From positions 1 to 64,000 of the forward strand of contig NZ_NVQE01000019.1 of the NCBI RefSeq assembly GCF_002591975.1: a DNA stretch of 64,000 nt. The letters run 5' to 3'. The position numbers and the translations under genes are program-made. Shown here piece by piece: positions 25,476 to 34,189 of this stretch (position 1 is its first letter; each line of letters opens with the position of its first letter). Under the pieces are notes generated by a model. It was not told where the DNA came from, searched no databases, and saw nothing but the letters and a program-made list of their open reading frames with translations. This DNA is from Mycobacterium neglectum. GTDB taxonomy: Bacteria; Actinomycetota; Actinomycetes; Mycobacteriales; Mycobacteriaceae.

Positions 25476-26612
25476 TCACCCATCGGCACTTTCGGTCGCG
25501 CAGCGCATACTCTTGCTGCCCAGCTCGACGTCGGGGCGACCGTCCGGGAGACCCTGCTGCCAGGTGGACCACTTGCCGACCGAATACGGGCCCTCGGCGC
25601 CGTTCTCCTCGTAGTACCCCTGCGGGTCATACACCTTGGCCTCGGGATACGGCCACGGACAGGCGACCGACGTGGCAAGCCCGCTGGCCTTGATCGCCCA
25701 GAACCACGCGCCGTAGGCGAAGTACGACACATTGATGATCGCGAACATCACCAGGAATGTGCCGAGTACCGGTTTGGTGGGGAACAGCCTGGCCTTCGCA
25801 GCGAGCTTCTCCGCGACCGACTTCCCGGTGTCGTCGCGGTAGACGAGGATGGCCGCCGGGATCATCACGAACGTCACCGACAGCGACTCCCAGATCAGTG
25901 GAAACTGGAAGGTGCTGCCAGGAAACAACGTTCCGAACGGGATCGCCTGCGAGTAGATGTACAGCCCCGTGCGCACCAGGCTGATCTCCAGCATGGCGTC
26001 GAAGATGAAGCCGATCACCAACACCAGCCCGCCGAGGCTGAGGAGCGGATGCCGGCTGACGAACGATTCCGGTCCGCGCTTGGCCTGCAACTTGCGCAGA
26101 ATCCAGATCGCCGGGAAGTACGGACCGAAATAGAACGTCACGTATCCGAAGACGATGAAGGGTTCGACGGTCGGAGACATCATGATCAACGGCCAGGACT
26201 CCGGCCAGTGCATCAACGCCGGGTTGTAGACCGCGTACGGCGACCAGTTCATGATCGGGTCCTGCCATACGATCAGCGTCGTCACCAGGACCATCAGCAA
26301 CACCGGACTGCCGGGGTTTCGACGCCAGCCGATGATGAAGACGGCGGTCAGCACCACGACCATGATCAATGCGCCGACCTGCGGAATGATCTGCCAGTGA
26401 TCGAATCCCGTCAGGAACCCGACCGGCCGGGGCCGTCCTTCGACATTCGGATTCGCCACGCGCGGGTCGACCGCCGTGCGCCCGACTGCGAGGAACAGGC
26501 CGAGGAAGCCTAGCCACGCAAATAGGGAGATGACCCTGCCCCAATTCGGGCCATTACGAGGCGCGCGTGGTGATTCCGGCTCGGTTTCAAGCGGTTTCGA
26601 TTCCGTGGTCAT
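25476..26612 (-). CDS. AveC-like (spirocyclase AveC family) membrane protein
   Basis: A 378-aa polytopic membrane protein with about eight hydrophobic segments (VISLFAWLGFLGLFLAVG first). Family-like loops are WQDPIMNWSPYAVYNP and the Trp/Pro-rich PWPYPEAKVYDPQGYYEENG near the C-terminus. The N-terminal tail is charged and Pro-rich. ATG 26612 is chosen because the upstream gene's stop is only 1 nt away and GGAGTGAG precedes it. Its position between the substrate-binding protein and SDR genes suggests a role with a lipophilic substrate; reaction or transport is not known. Confidence 0.72.
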   Translation of the reverse strand: MTTESKPLETEPESPRAPRNGPNWGRVISLFAWLGFLGLFLAVGRTAVDPRVANPNVEGRPRPVGFLTGFDHWQIIPQVGALIMVVVLTAVFIIGWRRNPGSPVLLMVLVTTLIVWQDPIMNWSPYAVYNPALMHWPESWPLIMMSPTVEPFIVFGYVTFYFGPYFPAIWILRKLQAKRGPESFVSRHPLLSLGGLVLVIGFIFDAMLEISLVRTGLYIYSQAIPFGTLFPGSTFQFPLIWESLSVTFVMIPAAILVYRDDTGKSVAEKLAAKARLFPTKPVLGTFLVMFAIINVSYFAYGAWFWAIKASGLATSVACPWPYPEAKVYDPQGYYEENGAEGPYSVGKWSTWQQGLPDGRPDVELGSKSMRCATESADG

Positions 26613-26613
26613 C

Positions 26614-27729
26614 TCACTCCGCCCCGAACCGGTCGACCAGATGCGAGTTGACGCCGTCGGCGTCGAGGGTCCGGGCGACAAGGTATCCCGACCCCATCCA
26701 CGCGCGGCGCGTCCACTTGCCAAGCGACACGCGGGTTCCCGGCGCTCCTGAGGCGGCGGGCATCATCTTGACTCGCTCGAGTGCCTCTTTGACCCCGCGT
26801 GGGCTCAGCGGATGGGCATCGGTGAACGCGCGCACGAGCGTCGCGGCGACGTCGCGGTTCACCACCGTCACACAGAATTCCGGACGGCTGCCGTTGTACT
26901 TCGCGGCGTAGCGGTCCAGGAAATCCTGTCCGATCGGGTTTTCCTCGTCGTACTGGTCGACCCCGACCCATCCCATGAACGCGTTCCACATGATCGGGTT
27001 CACCCACGCGTTCTGGAACGCGGTGGTCGTGAACCTCGGGGGATCCCAGCCCACCGCCTCGAGCGCCGGGTTTACGAATACGATGCCGAAGCCGAAGCCG
27101 AGGTGCACTATCGCCTCGGCTTTCGCCTCGTGCAGGGTGCGCACGGCTTCGTTGATGTCCTGCGCCGTCTGAGCGATCGCCGCCTCCGCGACGATACGAA
27201 TTCCCTTGCGACGGCACGCACTCCGCAGGTTCTTCAGATAACTCTCCCCGATGAGGCTCTGTTCGACGAGGACACCGATCTCGGTGAGGCCTCGCTTGGC
27301 GACGAGATCGGCGAGAAAGATCGGCTCGTCGGTCATCGACCCCTGGGGGAAGGCGAACGTCCACTCGCCGAGCCAATCGTCGGTCCCGGTGACGCTGATC
27401 GCCGGAACCTTGAAGCGCTCCTCGATCGCCTCACGCATGGGCACGCAGTTGTCGGTGATGTTGGGGCCGAACACTACGAGACAGCCCTCGTCCACGAGTT
27501 CGCCGTAGGCATCGATCACCGCCTTCACCGAACCCTTCGGAAGACCCTCGACCTCGCGGTAGATCATCTGCACCGGTCGATCCATCAAGCCCTGCGCAAC
27601 GGCTTCTTCGAAGATCAGGTCGAAGGTCTGGGTGAACGATGCGAAAAGGTCCTCGGGGAAGCCCGGGGGCAACGTGAAGTCCATCAGATAGCCGACCTTG
27701 ATCGGCTCAGCGGTGCTTTCGTAGGACAT
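26614..27729 (-). CDS. Type 1 periplasmic-binding-fold (LivJ-like) protein without signal peptide
   Basis: A 371-aa branched-chain-amino-acid-type substrate-binding protein. KVGYLMDFTLPPG starts the fold, with GCLVVFGPNITDNCVPM and VPAISVTGTDDWLGEWTF in the first lobe. Unlike transport receptors it starts MSYESTAEP with no signal peptide or lipobox, and no permease or ATPase genes are nearby. It therefore probably acts in the cytoplasm as a ligand-sensing or carrier protein for the neighbouring catabolic enzymes. It is the first gene of the leftward seven-gene operon, with a CTAATATTTGTTC box 22 bp upstream. Confidence 0.85.
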   Translation of the reverse strand: MSYESTAEPIKVGYLMDFTLPPGFPEDLFASFTQTFDLIFEEAVAQGLMDRPVQMIYREVEGLPKGSVKAVIDAYGELVDEGCLVVFGPNITDNCVPMREAIEERFKVPAISVTGTDDWLGEWTFAFPQGSMTDEPIFLADLVAKRGLTEIGVLVEQSLIGESYLKNLRSACRRKGIRIVAEAAIAQTAQDINEAVRTLHEAKAEAIVHLGFGFGIVFVNPALEAVGWDPPRFTTTAFQNAWVNPIMWNAFMGWVGVDQYDEENPIGQDFLDRYAAKYNGSRPEFCVTVVNRDVAATLVRAFTDAHPLSPRGVKEALERVKMMPAASGAPGTRVSLGKWTRRAWMGSGYLVARTLDADGVNSHLVDRFGAE

Positions 27730-27750
27730 CTGACCTCTCTTGGGGTCGAC

Positions 27751-27763
27751 CTAATATTTGTTC
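27751..27763 (+). promoter_or_regulatory. Candidate operator, CWAANAYYTGTTC motif (site 1)
   Basis: CTAATATTTGTTC, in the 61-bp gap upstream of the substrate-binding protein operon. It matches four other sites in the promoters of this region, at 28686, 30504, 37497 and 37537. Confidence 0.5.
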
Positions 27764-27790
27764 AGACCCTAGCGGGGGCGTCTAGAACCG

Positions 27791-28636
27791 TCAATTAACG
27801 TCAGAAGCACCCAGGTAGACATCGATCATCTCGTGGAGACCGCGGCCTACCGACACGTCGTCGGTAAGCGGTCCCGCGATCGCGGCCTTGGCCGCATCGC
27901 GCTTGGTCAGACCCTCGACGATCAGTCGGCCCGCCGCGATGAGCACCCGCGTCGAAGCGACCTCGCGCAGCCCCCCGGTCTCGAGGCGCCGAATCGCCTG
28001 ACCGAATTTCACGAGTTCGGCGGCCATCGCAGCATCCACGCCCGATTCGCGGGCAACGATGCCCTCTTCGACGTCTGGCTCGGGAAACCCGAACTCGATG
28101 GCGACCATCCGTTGCCGCGTGGAGTCCTTCAGGTCCTTCAGGACGCTCTGGTAACCCGGGTTGTAGGACACGACGAGACCGAACCCCGGCGCCGCGTCGA
28201 GGGTGATGCCGAGGCGTTCGATGGGCAGTTGTCGCCGGTAGTCGGCGAGTGGGTGCAGCACAACCGTGGTGTCCTGACGGGCTTCGACGACCTCGTCGAG
28301 GTAGCAGATCGCTCCCTCCCGCACCGCGTGGGTCAGCGGCCCATCGACCCAGACCGTCTCATCCCCGCGCAGCAGGTATCGACCGACCAGATCGGCGGTG
28401 GTGAGGTCGTCGTGGCAGGCCACGGTGATCAACGGGCGGCCGAGGTCGTGTGCCATCGCTTCGACGAAGCGGGTCTTGCCGCAGCCGGTGGGTCCTTTCA
28501 GGACCAGCGACAGCCCCTGGCGATAGGCCGCTTTGAACACGGCCTCCTCGTTGCCCACCTGCCGGTAGTAGGGGCGCGACGCCTCGGCCCGTGGCACGGC
28601 GCCATTCTGGTACGCGATCCCGGGCTCGGTGCCCAT
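27791..28636 (-). CDS. CbbQ/NirQ/NorQ-type MoxR AAA+ ATPase
   Basis: A 281-aa AAA+ ATPase of the CbbQ/NorQ group. Walker A is GPTGCGKT (about 48-55), Walker B is ICYLDEVVE, and VVSYNPGYQ is the sensor-1 region. These proteins work with a VWA-domain partner to remodel or activate a metalloenzyme (Rubisco for CbbQO, nitric oxide reductase for NorQD). The partner-type gene lies just upstream on the same strand, separated by 152 bp that contain the second CWAANAYYTGTTC box. No Rubisco or NO reductase gene is in the window, so the client is unknown. Confidence 0.88.
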   Translation of the reverse strand: MGTEPGIAYQNGAVPRAEASRPYYRQVGNEEAVFKAAYRQGLSLVLKGPTGCGKTRFVEAMAHDLGRPLITVACHDDLTTADLVGRYLLRGDETVWVDGPLTHAVREGAICYLDEVVEARQDTTVVLHPLADYRRQLPIERLGITLDAAPGFGLVVSYNPGYQSVLKDLKDSTRQRMVAIEFGFPEPDVEEGIVARESGVDAAMAAELVKFGQAIRRLETGGLREVASTRVLIAAGRLIVEGLTKRDAAKAAIAGPLTDDVSVGRGLHEMIDVYLGASDVN

Positions 28637-28685
28637 TGCGCCCCTTTCGTCGCCCGCGTCGTTGCGGTGAGTGAGAGCCTAGCCG

Positions 28686-28698
28686 GAACAGATGTTTG
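28686..28698 (-). promoter_or_regulatory. Candidate operator, CWAANAYYTGTTC motif (site 2)
   Basis: GAACAGATGTTTG on the + strand (CAAACATCTGTTC on the other), about 50 bp upstream of the AAA+ ATPase start. It is one of five related sites. Confidence 0.5.
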
Positions 28699-28788
28699 TT
28701 TCAACAATGCGGCGAGCTGTACCGCGTGTGCCGAGCACCGCCATCTGCGGGTCAGCTGGGGGTTTTTGGTGTTGGCGCGCAAGCGAAG

Positions 28789-30474
28789 TCATGACACCCG
28801 ACGCCGTACTTCTGCGGAACGGACGGCCGACCGAAAGAGCGGGCCGATGATGCCAGCCAATTGCTCGGGCCGGGCGATGGTCGCGTGCGCGGTGCTTCCG
28901 AAGACTCGCTTCAGCACCCCGACGTCGGTGCCGGCTCCCACGGTCAGGCACACGCAACCGGTCCCCCGTCGGCGAGCTTCCGTCAACGCGCGTCGTGCAT
29001 CGGCCGCGCCGTAGGCACGCTCGTAACCGTGGTCGTAGGCCAGACCATCGGACACCACGACCAGCAGGCGCCGCGATGTCCCACCTCGCGTCTCGAGGAC
29101 GGCCGAACCGTGGCGGATGGCCGCGCCGAGGCGCGAATACGCTCCCGGCTCGAGACTGTTCAACCGCCGGATCACCCCGGCATCGAGATGGTCGTCGAAT
29201 CTCTTGACGGGCAACATGTTCACCGCTTCGCGCCCCTGTGAGTTGTAGGCATACAGCGCAACACGATCGCCGAGGTCGTGCAGCGCGACCGTGAGGTCGG
29301 TGATCACCGCTCGCTGCTGCTGATGGACCGTTCGTCCTACCATTCCCGGTTCCGCGGTCGATCCGGAGACATCGAGTAGCAGAAGTACTGACAAGTCACG
29401 CCGCCGCCGGAGGCTGTCGAGATAAACGGCCTCGTCGGGCGCCGATCCGGCCCTCACTTCGACGCGGGCCTCGATTGCAGCGTCGATGTCGATGTCGTCC
29501 CCTTGGGGCTGCCGATGACGACGATGCAGGCCCATGCCGAGGCGAGCCAGCGGGCGGCGGACACCGATGGCACCGTCGATGGCATCGGGCGCCGACGCCT
29601 TGATCCGCGGTTCGATCTCGCGCACGGTGCACCAGTCCGGCCGATAGCTCTTGCGGTCGGCGTCCCACTCCGGGTACTTGAAGCCCTGCGTCTTGATGTC
29701 GGCGACGTCCTCCGTTGATGCGTTGGCCGTCGACGACACCGCAAACGCTCCCCGATTCGCCGAGTTGGTGCGATGCGTCGGCGAGTCCGCACCTGGCGGT
29801 CCGCCGCCGCCGCCTCCCGTCTTGCGTGCCGACGACAACATCTTCTTCAACCACTTGCCGATGAACCCGCCCCCGCCAACGGGACTGCTGAACAGGTCGG
29901 GATCGTCGCTGTCGTCGACCTCGCCGTCATCGAGTTCTTCGAGCGCCTCCTTGCTGTCGCGCCGTGGCACGTGAGCAACCGTTTCGTGGTCCACCTGCTC
30001 GGCGGCCCGACCGCCTGCCGCCAGTATCTTCTTGGCACGAATGACACCCCACCGCGTCGGCGGCTCATCGAGCGCATCTTTACCCGACGCGATGGACAGC
30101 GACGCTTCGGGCGAGTCGCTACGGCTCGCAGTTCCCGGATCGGCCATCGCACTCAGCACCCCCGGCAGCACGTCACCGTTGGCACCGAGAGCACGGTGCC
30201 CCTCGATGGCCAGGTACCGCTTGGCCACCCTGGGATGCCGGACGAAGGCACCCACGATGTCGGGCGCGAGGCTGTCGGCCGCGATCAGTGACGCGTGCAC
30301 CGCCACCGATTCCAGATTCTCGCGTTGGCGTGCAGCGGGATCGACGAAAACCGTCTGTCCGTCGGTCCACGACGGCTCACCCGGATCGACAGCCGCCACC
30401 GCGACAGGTCGCCCGGCGAGCGCGGACGCCAACATGCCCAGCGCCTGCAGGCGGTCGCCATCGGCGTCGTTCAC
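28789..30474 (-). CDS. VWA-domain protein, CbbO/NorD-like partner of the AAA+ ATPase
   Basis: A 561-aa protein with a C-terminal von Willebrand A domain: the MIDAS motif DVSGS in LLLLDVSGSTAEPG, the GAYSRLGAAIRHG loop and VVSDGLAYDHGYE. The N-terminal half is helical, and the middle holds an acidic stretch (EELDDGEVDDSDDPD) and a poly-Gly linker. GTG 30474 is preferred because GGGAGG lies 6 nt upstream. A TTG start at 30546 would run through the candidate operator. Together with the AAA+ gene it forms a chaperone pair; it is divergent from an SDR gene across a promoter of about 90 bp. Confidence 0.85.
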   Translation of the reverse strand: MNDADGDRLQALGMLASALAGRPVAVAAVDPGEPSWTDGQTVFVDPAARQRENLESVAVHASLIAADSLAPDIVGAFVRHPRVAKRYLAIEGHRALGANGDVLPGVLSAMADPGTASRSDSPEASLSIASGKDALDEPPTRWGVIRAKKILAAGGRAAEQVDHETVAHVPRRDSKEALEELDDGEVDDSDDPDLFSSPVGGGGFIGKWLKKMLSSARKTGGGGGGPPGADSPTHRTNSANRGAFAVSSTANASTEDVADIKTQGFKYPEWDADRKSYRPDWCTVREIEPRIKASAPDAIDGAIGVRRPLARLGMGLHRRHRQPQGDDIDIDAAIEARVEVRAGSAPDEAVYLDSLRRRRDLSVLLLLDVSGSTAEPGMVGRTVHQQQRAVITDLTVALHDLGDRVALYAYNSQGREAVNMLPVKRFDDHLDAGVIRRLNSLEPGAYSRLGAAIRHGSAVLETRGGTSRRLLVVVSDGLAYDHGYERAYGAADARRALTEARRRGTGCVCLTVGAGTDVGVLKRVFGSTAHATIARPEQLAGIIGPLFRSAVRSAEVRRRVS

Positions 30475-30503
30475 CGGGGACCTCCCGCCACCAACCCGTT
30501 GAC

Positions 30504-30516
30504 CAAATATCTGTTC
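30504..30516 (+). promoter_or_regulatory. Candidate operator, CWAANAYYTGTTC motif (site 3)
   Basis: CAAATATCTGTTC in the divergent promoter between the VWA gene and the SDR gene at 30564, so it could control both directions. Confidence 0.5.
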
Positions 30517-30563
30517 CACCGTAAAGTCCGGTCGAACTGGAGTCAATCAGCAAGGAGTGCAGC

Positions 30564-31535
30564 GTGATCGACTTCGAAGGTCAAGTCGCGATCGTGACCG
30601 GCGCGGGCCGTGGATTGGGCCGACTTTATGCCCTCGACCTGGCGCGACGGGGCGCGGCGGTCGTGGTGAACGATCTCGGGGGCACCATGCGCGGCGACGG
30701 TGCGGACGCGGGCGTGGCCGATCAGGTGGTCGATGAGATCACGAAAGCGGGCGGACGGGCCGTCGCGTCCCATGATTCCGTCGACAGCCCCGAGGGTGGC
30801 CAGGCCATTGTCGACGCAGCGGTCGACACCTTCGGGCGCCTGGACGCAGTCGTCAGCAACGCCGGCATCTTCAACAGTATCCCGTTCGAGGCGCTCTCCC
30901 CCGACGACTGGCGCCACATGCTGAGAGTGCATCTCGACGGCGGCTTTTATCTGAGCCAGCCCGCGTACAAGGTGATGGCGAAACAGAACTACGGCCGGTT
31001 CGTGTTCATCTCGTCGTCGGCGGGCAATTTCGGTCAGCCGTCCGAAGCGCACTACGCAGCCGCCAAAACCGGCCTGGTCGGGCTGTCCAACGTCATCGCC
31101 ATCGAGGGCGCGGCGCACGGAATTCTCTCCAATACCGTCCTTCCCACCGGCTTTTCGCGGATGGTCACCGAGACGGTCGGTGACGAAAAGTTCCTCCGAG
31201 AATCGGGCTTCATGCGCGCTATCCGAGCCGAGCTGGTCGTGCCACTGGTGTCGTTCCTGGCCAGCCGCGCCTGCGATTTCACCCACCGCAACTACTCGGC
31301 GTGCGCGGGACGGTATGCCCGCGTGTTCGTCGGACTCGGTGCGGGTTGGGTGGCCGATGCCGAAACCGAACCGACCGCCGAGGACATCCTGGCGCACCTC
31401 GACGAGGTGTCTGCGACCGACAAATTCATCGTGCCCGACTCGATCGTCGACGAAGTGCTCGAAGTGTGTGACCGTCTCGGCATCAGCGCGATGCCCGACA
31501 ACGCCGAAGTCGCCTTTCCCGAGCCCACGAAGTAA
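30564..31535 (+). CDS. Short-chain dehydrogenase/reductase (17-beta-HSD type 4-like)
   Basis: A 323-aa SDR resembling the dehydrogenase domain of multifunctional beta-oxidation proteins: TGAGRGLGRLYAL cofactor loop, NDLGG after strand 2, VSNAGIF, catalytic Ser in ISSSAGNFGQ and Tyr-Lys in YAAAKTG. It lacks the hydratase and SCP2 domains. NDLGG indicates NAD preference. AAGGAG lies upstream of the GTG start. It leads a rightward operon with the nitroreductase (9 bp gap) and the SnoaL-like gene. It may oxidise a 3-hydroxyacyl-CoA or a ring alcohol. Confidence 0.88.
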   Translation: MIDFEGQVAIVTGAGRGLGRLYALDLARRGAAVVVNDLGGTMRGDGADAGVADQVVDEITKAGGRAVASHDSVDSPEGGQAIVDAAVDTFGRLDAVVSNAGIFNSIPFEALSPDDWRHMLRVHLDGGFYLSQPAYKVMAKQNYGRFVFISSSAGNFGQPSEAHYAAAKTGLVGLSNVIAIEGAAHGILSNTVLPTGFSRMVTETVGDEKFLRESGFMRAIRAELVVPLVSFLASRACDFTHRNYSACAGRYARVFVGLGAGWVADAETEPTAEDILAHLDEVSATDKFIVPDSIVDEVLEVCDRLGISAMPDNAEVAFPEPTK

Positions 31536-31544
31536 GGAGCAGAA

Positions 31545-32186
31545 GTGGATATCGACGAACTGCTCACCACCACGAGATCCGCTCGGAAGTCACTCGACCT
31601 CACTGCGCCCATCGCACTGGACGACATCCGTGACTGCCTGCGAATAGGACTACAAGCTGCGAACGGATCCAATCAGCAGGCGTGGCGGTGGGTGATCGTC
31701 ACCGATGAGGCGCTGCGCGACAAGATCGCCGACCTGTACCGCACGGCCTACCTGGAGAAGGTGGGCGGTCAGCTGATCGCCGGGTTCATGCCCTCCGGGA
31801 CCTCTGAAGCCAAGTTGATGTCATCTACCGAGTGGCTGGTCGAACACTTGGCAGACGTTCCCGCGCTGGTGATTCCCTGCTACGAACCTACGATGCCGAG
31901 AGCCGACGGGGACGAATCCTTCTACCTGGCAACTCTTTACGGATCCATCTTTCCCGCCGTCTGGAACTTCGCGCTGGCGCTGCATTCGCGTGGGTATGGA
32001 ACTTGCATCACGACCCTTCACCTGCACCACGAGCAGCAAGTGCGTGAACTGCTCGGCATTCCAGAGTCGTTCACACAAGGCTGCCTGCTACCCGTCGGGC
32101 GGTTGCGCAGCGGTTTCAGGTTCACCGCCGCGCCCCGCCGAGCCATCGACGAGGTCGTCGGCATCAACGGATGGGAAGGTAGATGA
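31545..32186 (+). CDS. Nitroreductase family protein
   Basis: A 213-aa FMN-dependent nitroreductase-fold protein. TTTRSARKSLD at the N-terminus corresponds to the usual RRSxRxF FMN-contact motif, with GLQAANGSNQQAWRW and GTCITTLHLHHE following the family pattern. It is likely to reduce a quinone, enone or similar group with NAD(P)H. The GTG start has AAGGAG upstream, and its stop overlaps the start of the following gene (ATGA). Expression is probably linked to the SDR. Confidence 0.85.
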   Translation: MDIDELLTTTRSARKSLDLTAPIALDDIRDCLRIGLQAANGSNQQAWRWVIVTDEALRDKIADLYRTAYLEKVGGQLIAGFMPSGTSEAKLMSSTEWLVEHLADVPALVIPCYEPTMPRADGDESFYLATLYGSIFPAVWNFALALHSRGYGTCITTLHLHHEQQVRELLGIPESFTQGCLLPVGRLRSGFRFTAAPRRAIDEVVGINGWEGR

Positions 32187-32737
32187 CCGGCGACTCAGAC
32201 CTACACGAAAGGCTTGCTCGCCTGGAGGATCGCACGCAGATCCACGATTGCATGATGCGGTACGCACGAGGCATGGACCGACGCGATCGCGCCCTACTGC
32301 GGTCGGCCTATCACGATGGTGCCGTCGACGACCACGTGGGATTCATCGGCGAGGTCGACGACTTCATCGATTGGGCCTTCGCGTACCACTCCACACAGAC
32401 CCGCTACCAGCACTACCTCCTCAACCACACTGTGGAACTCAACGGGGACGAAGCGCACGCCGAGACCTACTACCTCTTCGTCGGAACCGACCGCGAGCCC
32501 CAGAACCACATGACTCTCTCGGGCGGGCGCTACGTGGATCGCCTCCAACGACGCGGCGGACGCTGGGCGATCGTCGAACGGGTATGTGTCGTCGAGTGGA
32601 ACGCGGAGTCGACGTCGTTCATCACCGACGAGGTGATCGCGATGATGGCGGGCTCCATGAAGGTGGCCACTCACGACACGACGGATCCTTCTTATGACCG
32701 CCCCTTGATCGCGGCGCGCGCGGACGCACCCTCGTGA
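32183..32737 (+). CDS. SnoaL/NTF2-like protein
   Basis: A 184-aa cone-barrel (NTF2-like) protein. The pattern LEDRTQIHDCMMRYARGMDRRD, HYLLNHTVELNGDEAHAETYYLF and GGRYVDRLQRRGGRWAIVER is that of the SnoaL-like domain used by ketosteroid isomerase-, dehydratase- and cyclase-type enzymes. Possible catalytic residues (D32 and H42 region) cannot be assigned safely. It overlaps the nitroreductase gene by 4 bp. Confidence 0.82.
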   Translation: MTGDSDLHERLARLEDRTQIHDCMMRYARGMDRRDRALLRSAYHDGAVDDHVGFIGEVDDFIDWAFAYHSTQTRYQHYLLNHTVELNGDEAHAETYYLFVGTDREPQNHMTLSGGRYVDRLQRRGGRWAIVERVCVVEWNAESTSFITDEVIAMMAGSMKVATHDTTDPSYDRPLIAARADAPS

Positions 32738-32840
32738 ACACCACCTCCGATTGCGGCGTCCCCGCAGTTCGAGTGCCGGTCGGTAGGATCTCCTTGCAGT
32801 TGTCGAAGCCGACGACGCCAGGAAAGGTACGCAGTTAGCG

Positions 32841-34184
32841 ATGACCGACGCCGACGCCGTGAGGCGGAGTCCGAGAAGTAGCCGGACCGCGGGCAAGAAG
32901 GGTCAGCGCGCCGCAAAACTCAGCGCCGTCGCCGATGAACCGGCGGTCGATGCGACGCGACGCACCGAGATCCTCAAGACGGCGAACTCCGTCATCGCCA
33001 CGTCGGGTCTTCGTACTTCGCTGCAGCAGATCGCCGATGCGGCGGGCATCCTCGCGGGCAGCCTCTACCACCACTTCGACTCGAAGGAAGCGATCCTGGT
33101 CGAGCTGATCAGGCGCTATCACGCAGACCTGGACCGCGTCGGCGAGTTGGCCTTGAAGCGTCTCGACGAGCCGGATCCACGTCCCGTCGCCGAGCAGATC
33201 ACCGAGCTCGGCTGTGAGATCGCCCGCTGCGCGGTAGAGCACCGGGCCGCACTGCAGATGTCGTTCTACGAAGGCCCTAGCTCGGACCCCGAGCTGATGG
33301 AGCTGACGCAGCGTCCGCCGTCGACCATCCAGGCGGCGATGCTGCAGGCACTTCGAGCCGGCCGCTGGAGCGGATACATCCGATCCGACCTGGACCTCCC
33401 CACCTTGGCCGACCGGGTGTGCCAGAGCATGCTGCACGTCGGTCTCGACGTCATCCGGCACAAGGCGTCGACGGACGAACTGGCCACGCTGAAAAGCCAT
33501 ATCGCTCTTGAAGGTCTCGCGGTCGACCTGCCCACAGACGCGGATCTGGACAAGTCGAAAGCATTCGCGGCAGCTGAAGGCGTGATCCAGAGTTGGGTCG
33601 ACACCGAGGACGACAGCGACCTCAAGGCGGCTCATGTCCGGGCGGTGGCCCGCGCCGAATTCGGCCGCCGCGGATACGAGATGACCACCATCAGGGACAT
33701 CGCGGCCGCCGCGGGGCTGGGCACCGGCACGGTGTACCGCGTCATCGGCTCCAAGGACGAGCTGTTGATGTCGATCATGCTGGAGTTCGGGCACAAGGTC
33801 GGCGGCGCGTGGACCGACATCGTGCACACGGAGGCCACGACGATCGAGAAGCTTGACGCGTTGAGCTGGCTCAATATCAACGCACTCGACCAGTTCCCCG
33901 ACGAGTTCCGAATCCAATTGGCCTGGCTGCGTCATACCCCGCCGGACACCTCCAATCCCGCGTGGTCATTCACGACTCGGATTCGGCAGATGAAAGCCCT
34001 ACTCTCCGATGGCATCCGTTCCGGGGAGATACGCAAAGACAGTCCCGCTGCCGATCTGCTGGCCCGGTGCATCATCGGTGAGCAGTGGATTCCGGAGAAC
34101 ATCCTTCAACAGATCGGCACGCGGAACGCGTTGATCCTGGCCCGTGACACCACCTTGCGGGGCATCAGCGTCCGTGAGTCGTGA
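32841..34184 (+). CDS. Double TetR regulator (two TetR units in one chain)
   Basis: A 447-aa protein with two complete TetR-type halves. The first HTH is LQQIADAAGILAGSLYHHF (about residues 61-79) after TRRTEILKTANSVIATSG. The second is TIRDIAAAAGLGTGTVYRVI (about 283-302) after VARAEFGRRGYEMTT. Each is followed by a ligand-binding helical domain. A Lys/Arg/Ser-rich N-terminus precedes the first unit. Such fusions act as a pseudo-dimer in one chain and may read asymmetric operators. It is a good candidate for binding the asymmetric CWAANAYYTGTTC boxes. It converges with a P450 gene, with 5 bp between the ends. Confidence 0.88.
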   Translation: MTDADAVRRSPRSSRTAGKKGQRAAKLSAVADEPAVDATRRTEILKTANSVIATSGLRTSLQQIADAAGILAGSLYHHFDSKEAILVELIRRYHADLDRVGELALKRLDEPDPRPVAEQITELGCEIARCAVEHRAALQMSFYEGPSSDPELMELTQRPPSTIQAAMLQALRAGRWSGYIRSDLDLPTLADRVCQSMLHVGLDVIRHKASTDELATLKSHIALEGLAVDLPTDADLDKSKAFAAAEGVIQSWVDTEDDSDLKAAHVRAVARAEFGRRGYEMTTIRDIAAAAGLGTGTVYRVIGSKDELLMSIMLEFGHKVGGAWTDIVHTEATTIEKLDALSWLNINALDQFPDEFRIQLAWLRHTPPDTSNPAWSFTTRIRQMKALLSDGIRSGEIRKDSPAADLLARCIIGEQWIPENILQQIGTRNALILARDTTLRGISVRES

Positions 34185-34189
34185 ATCGG

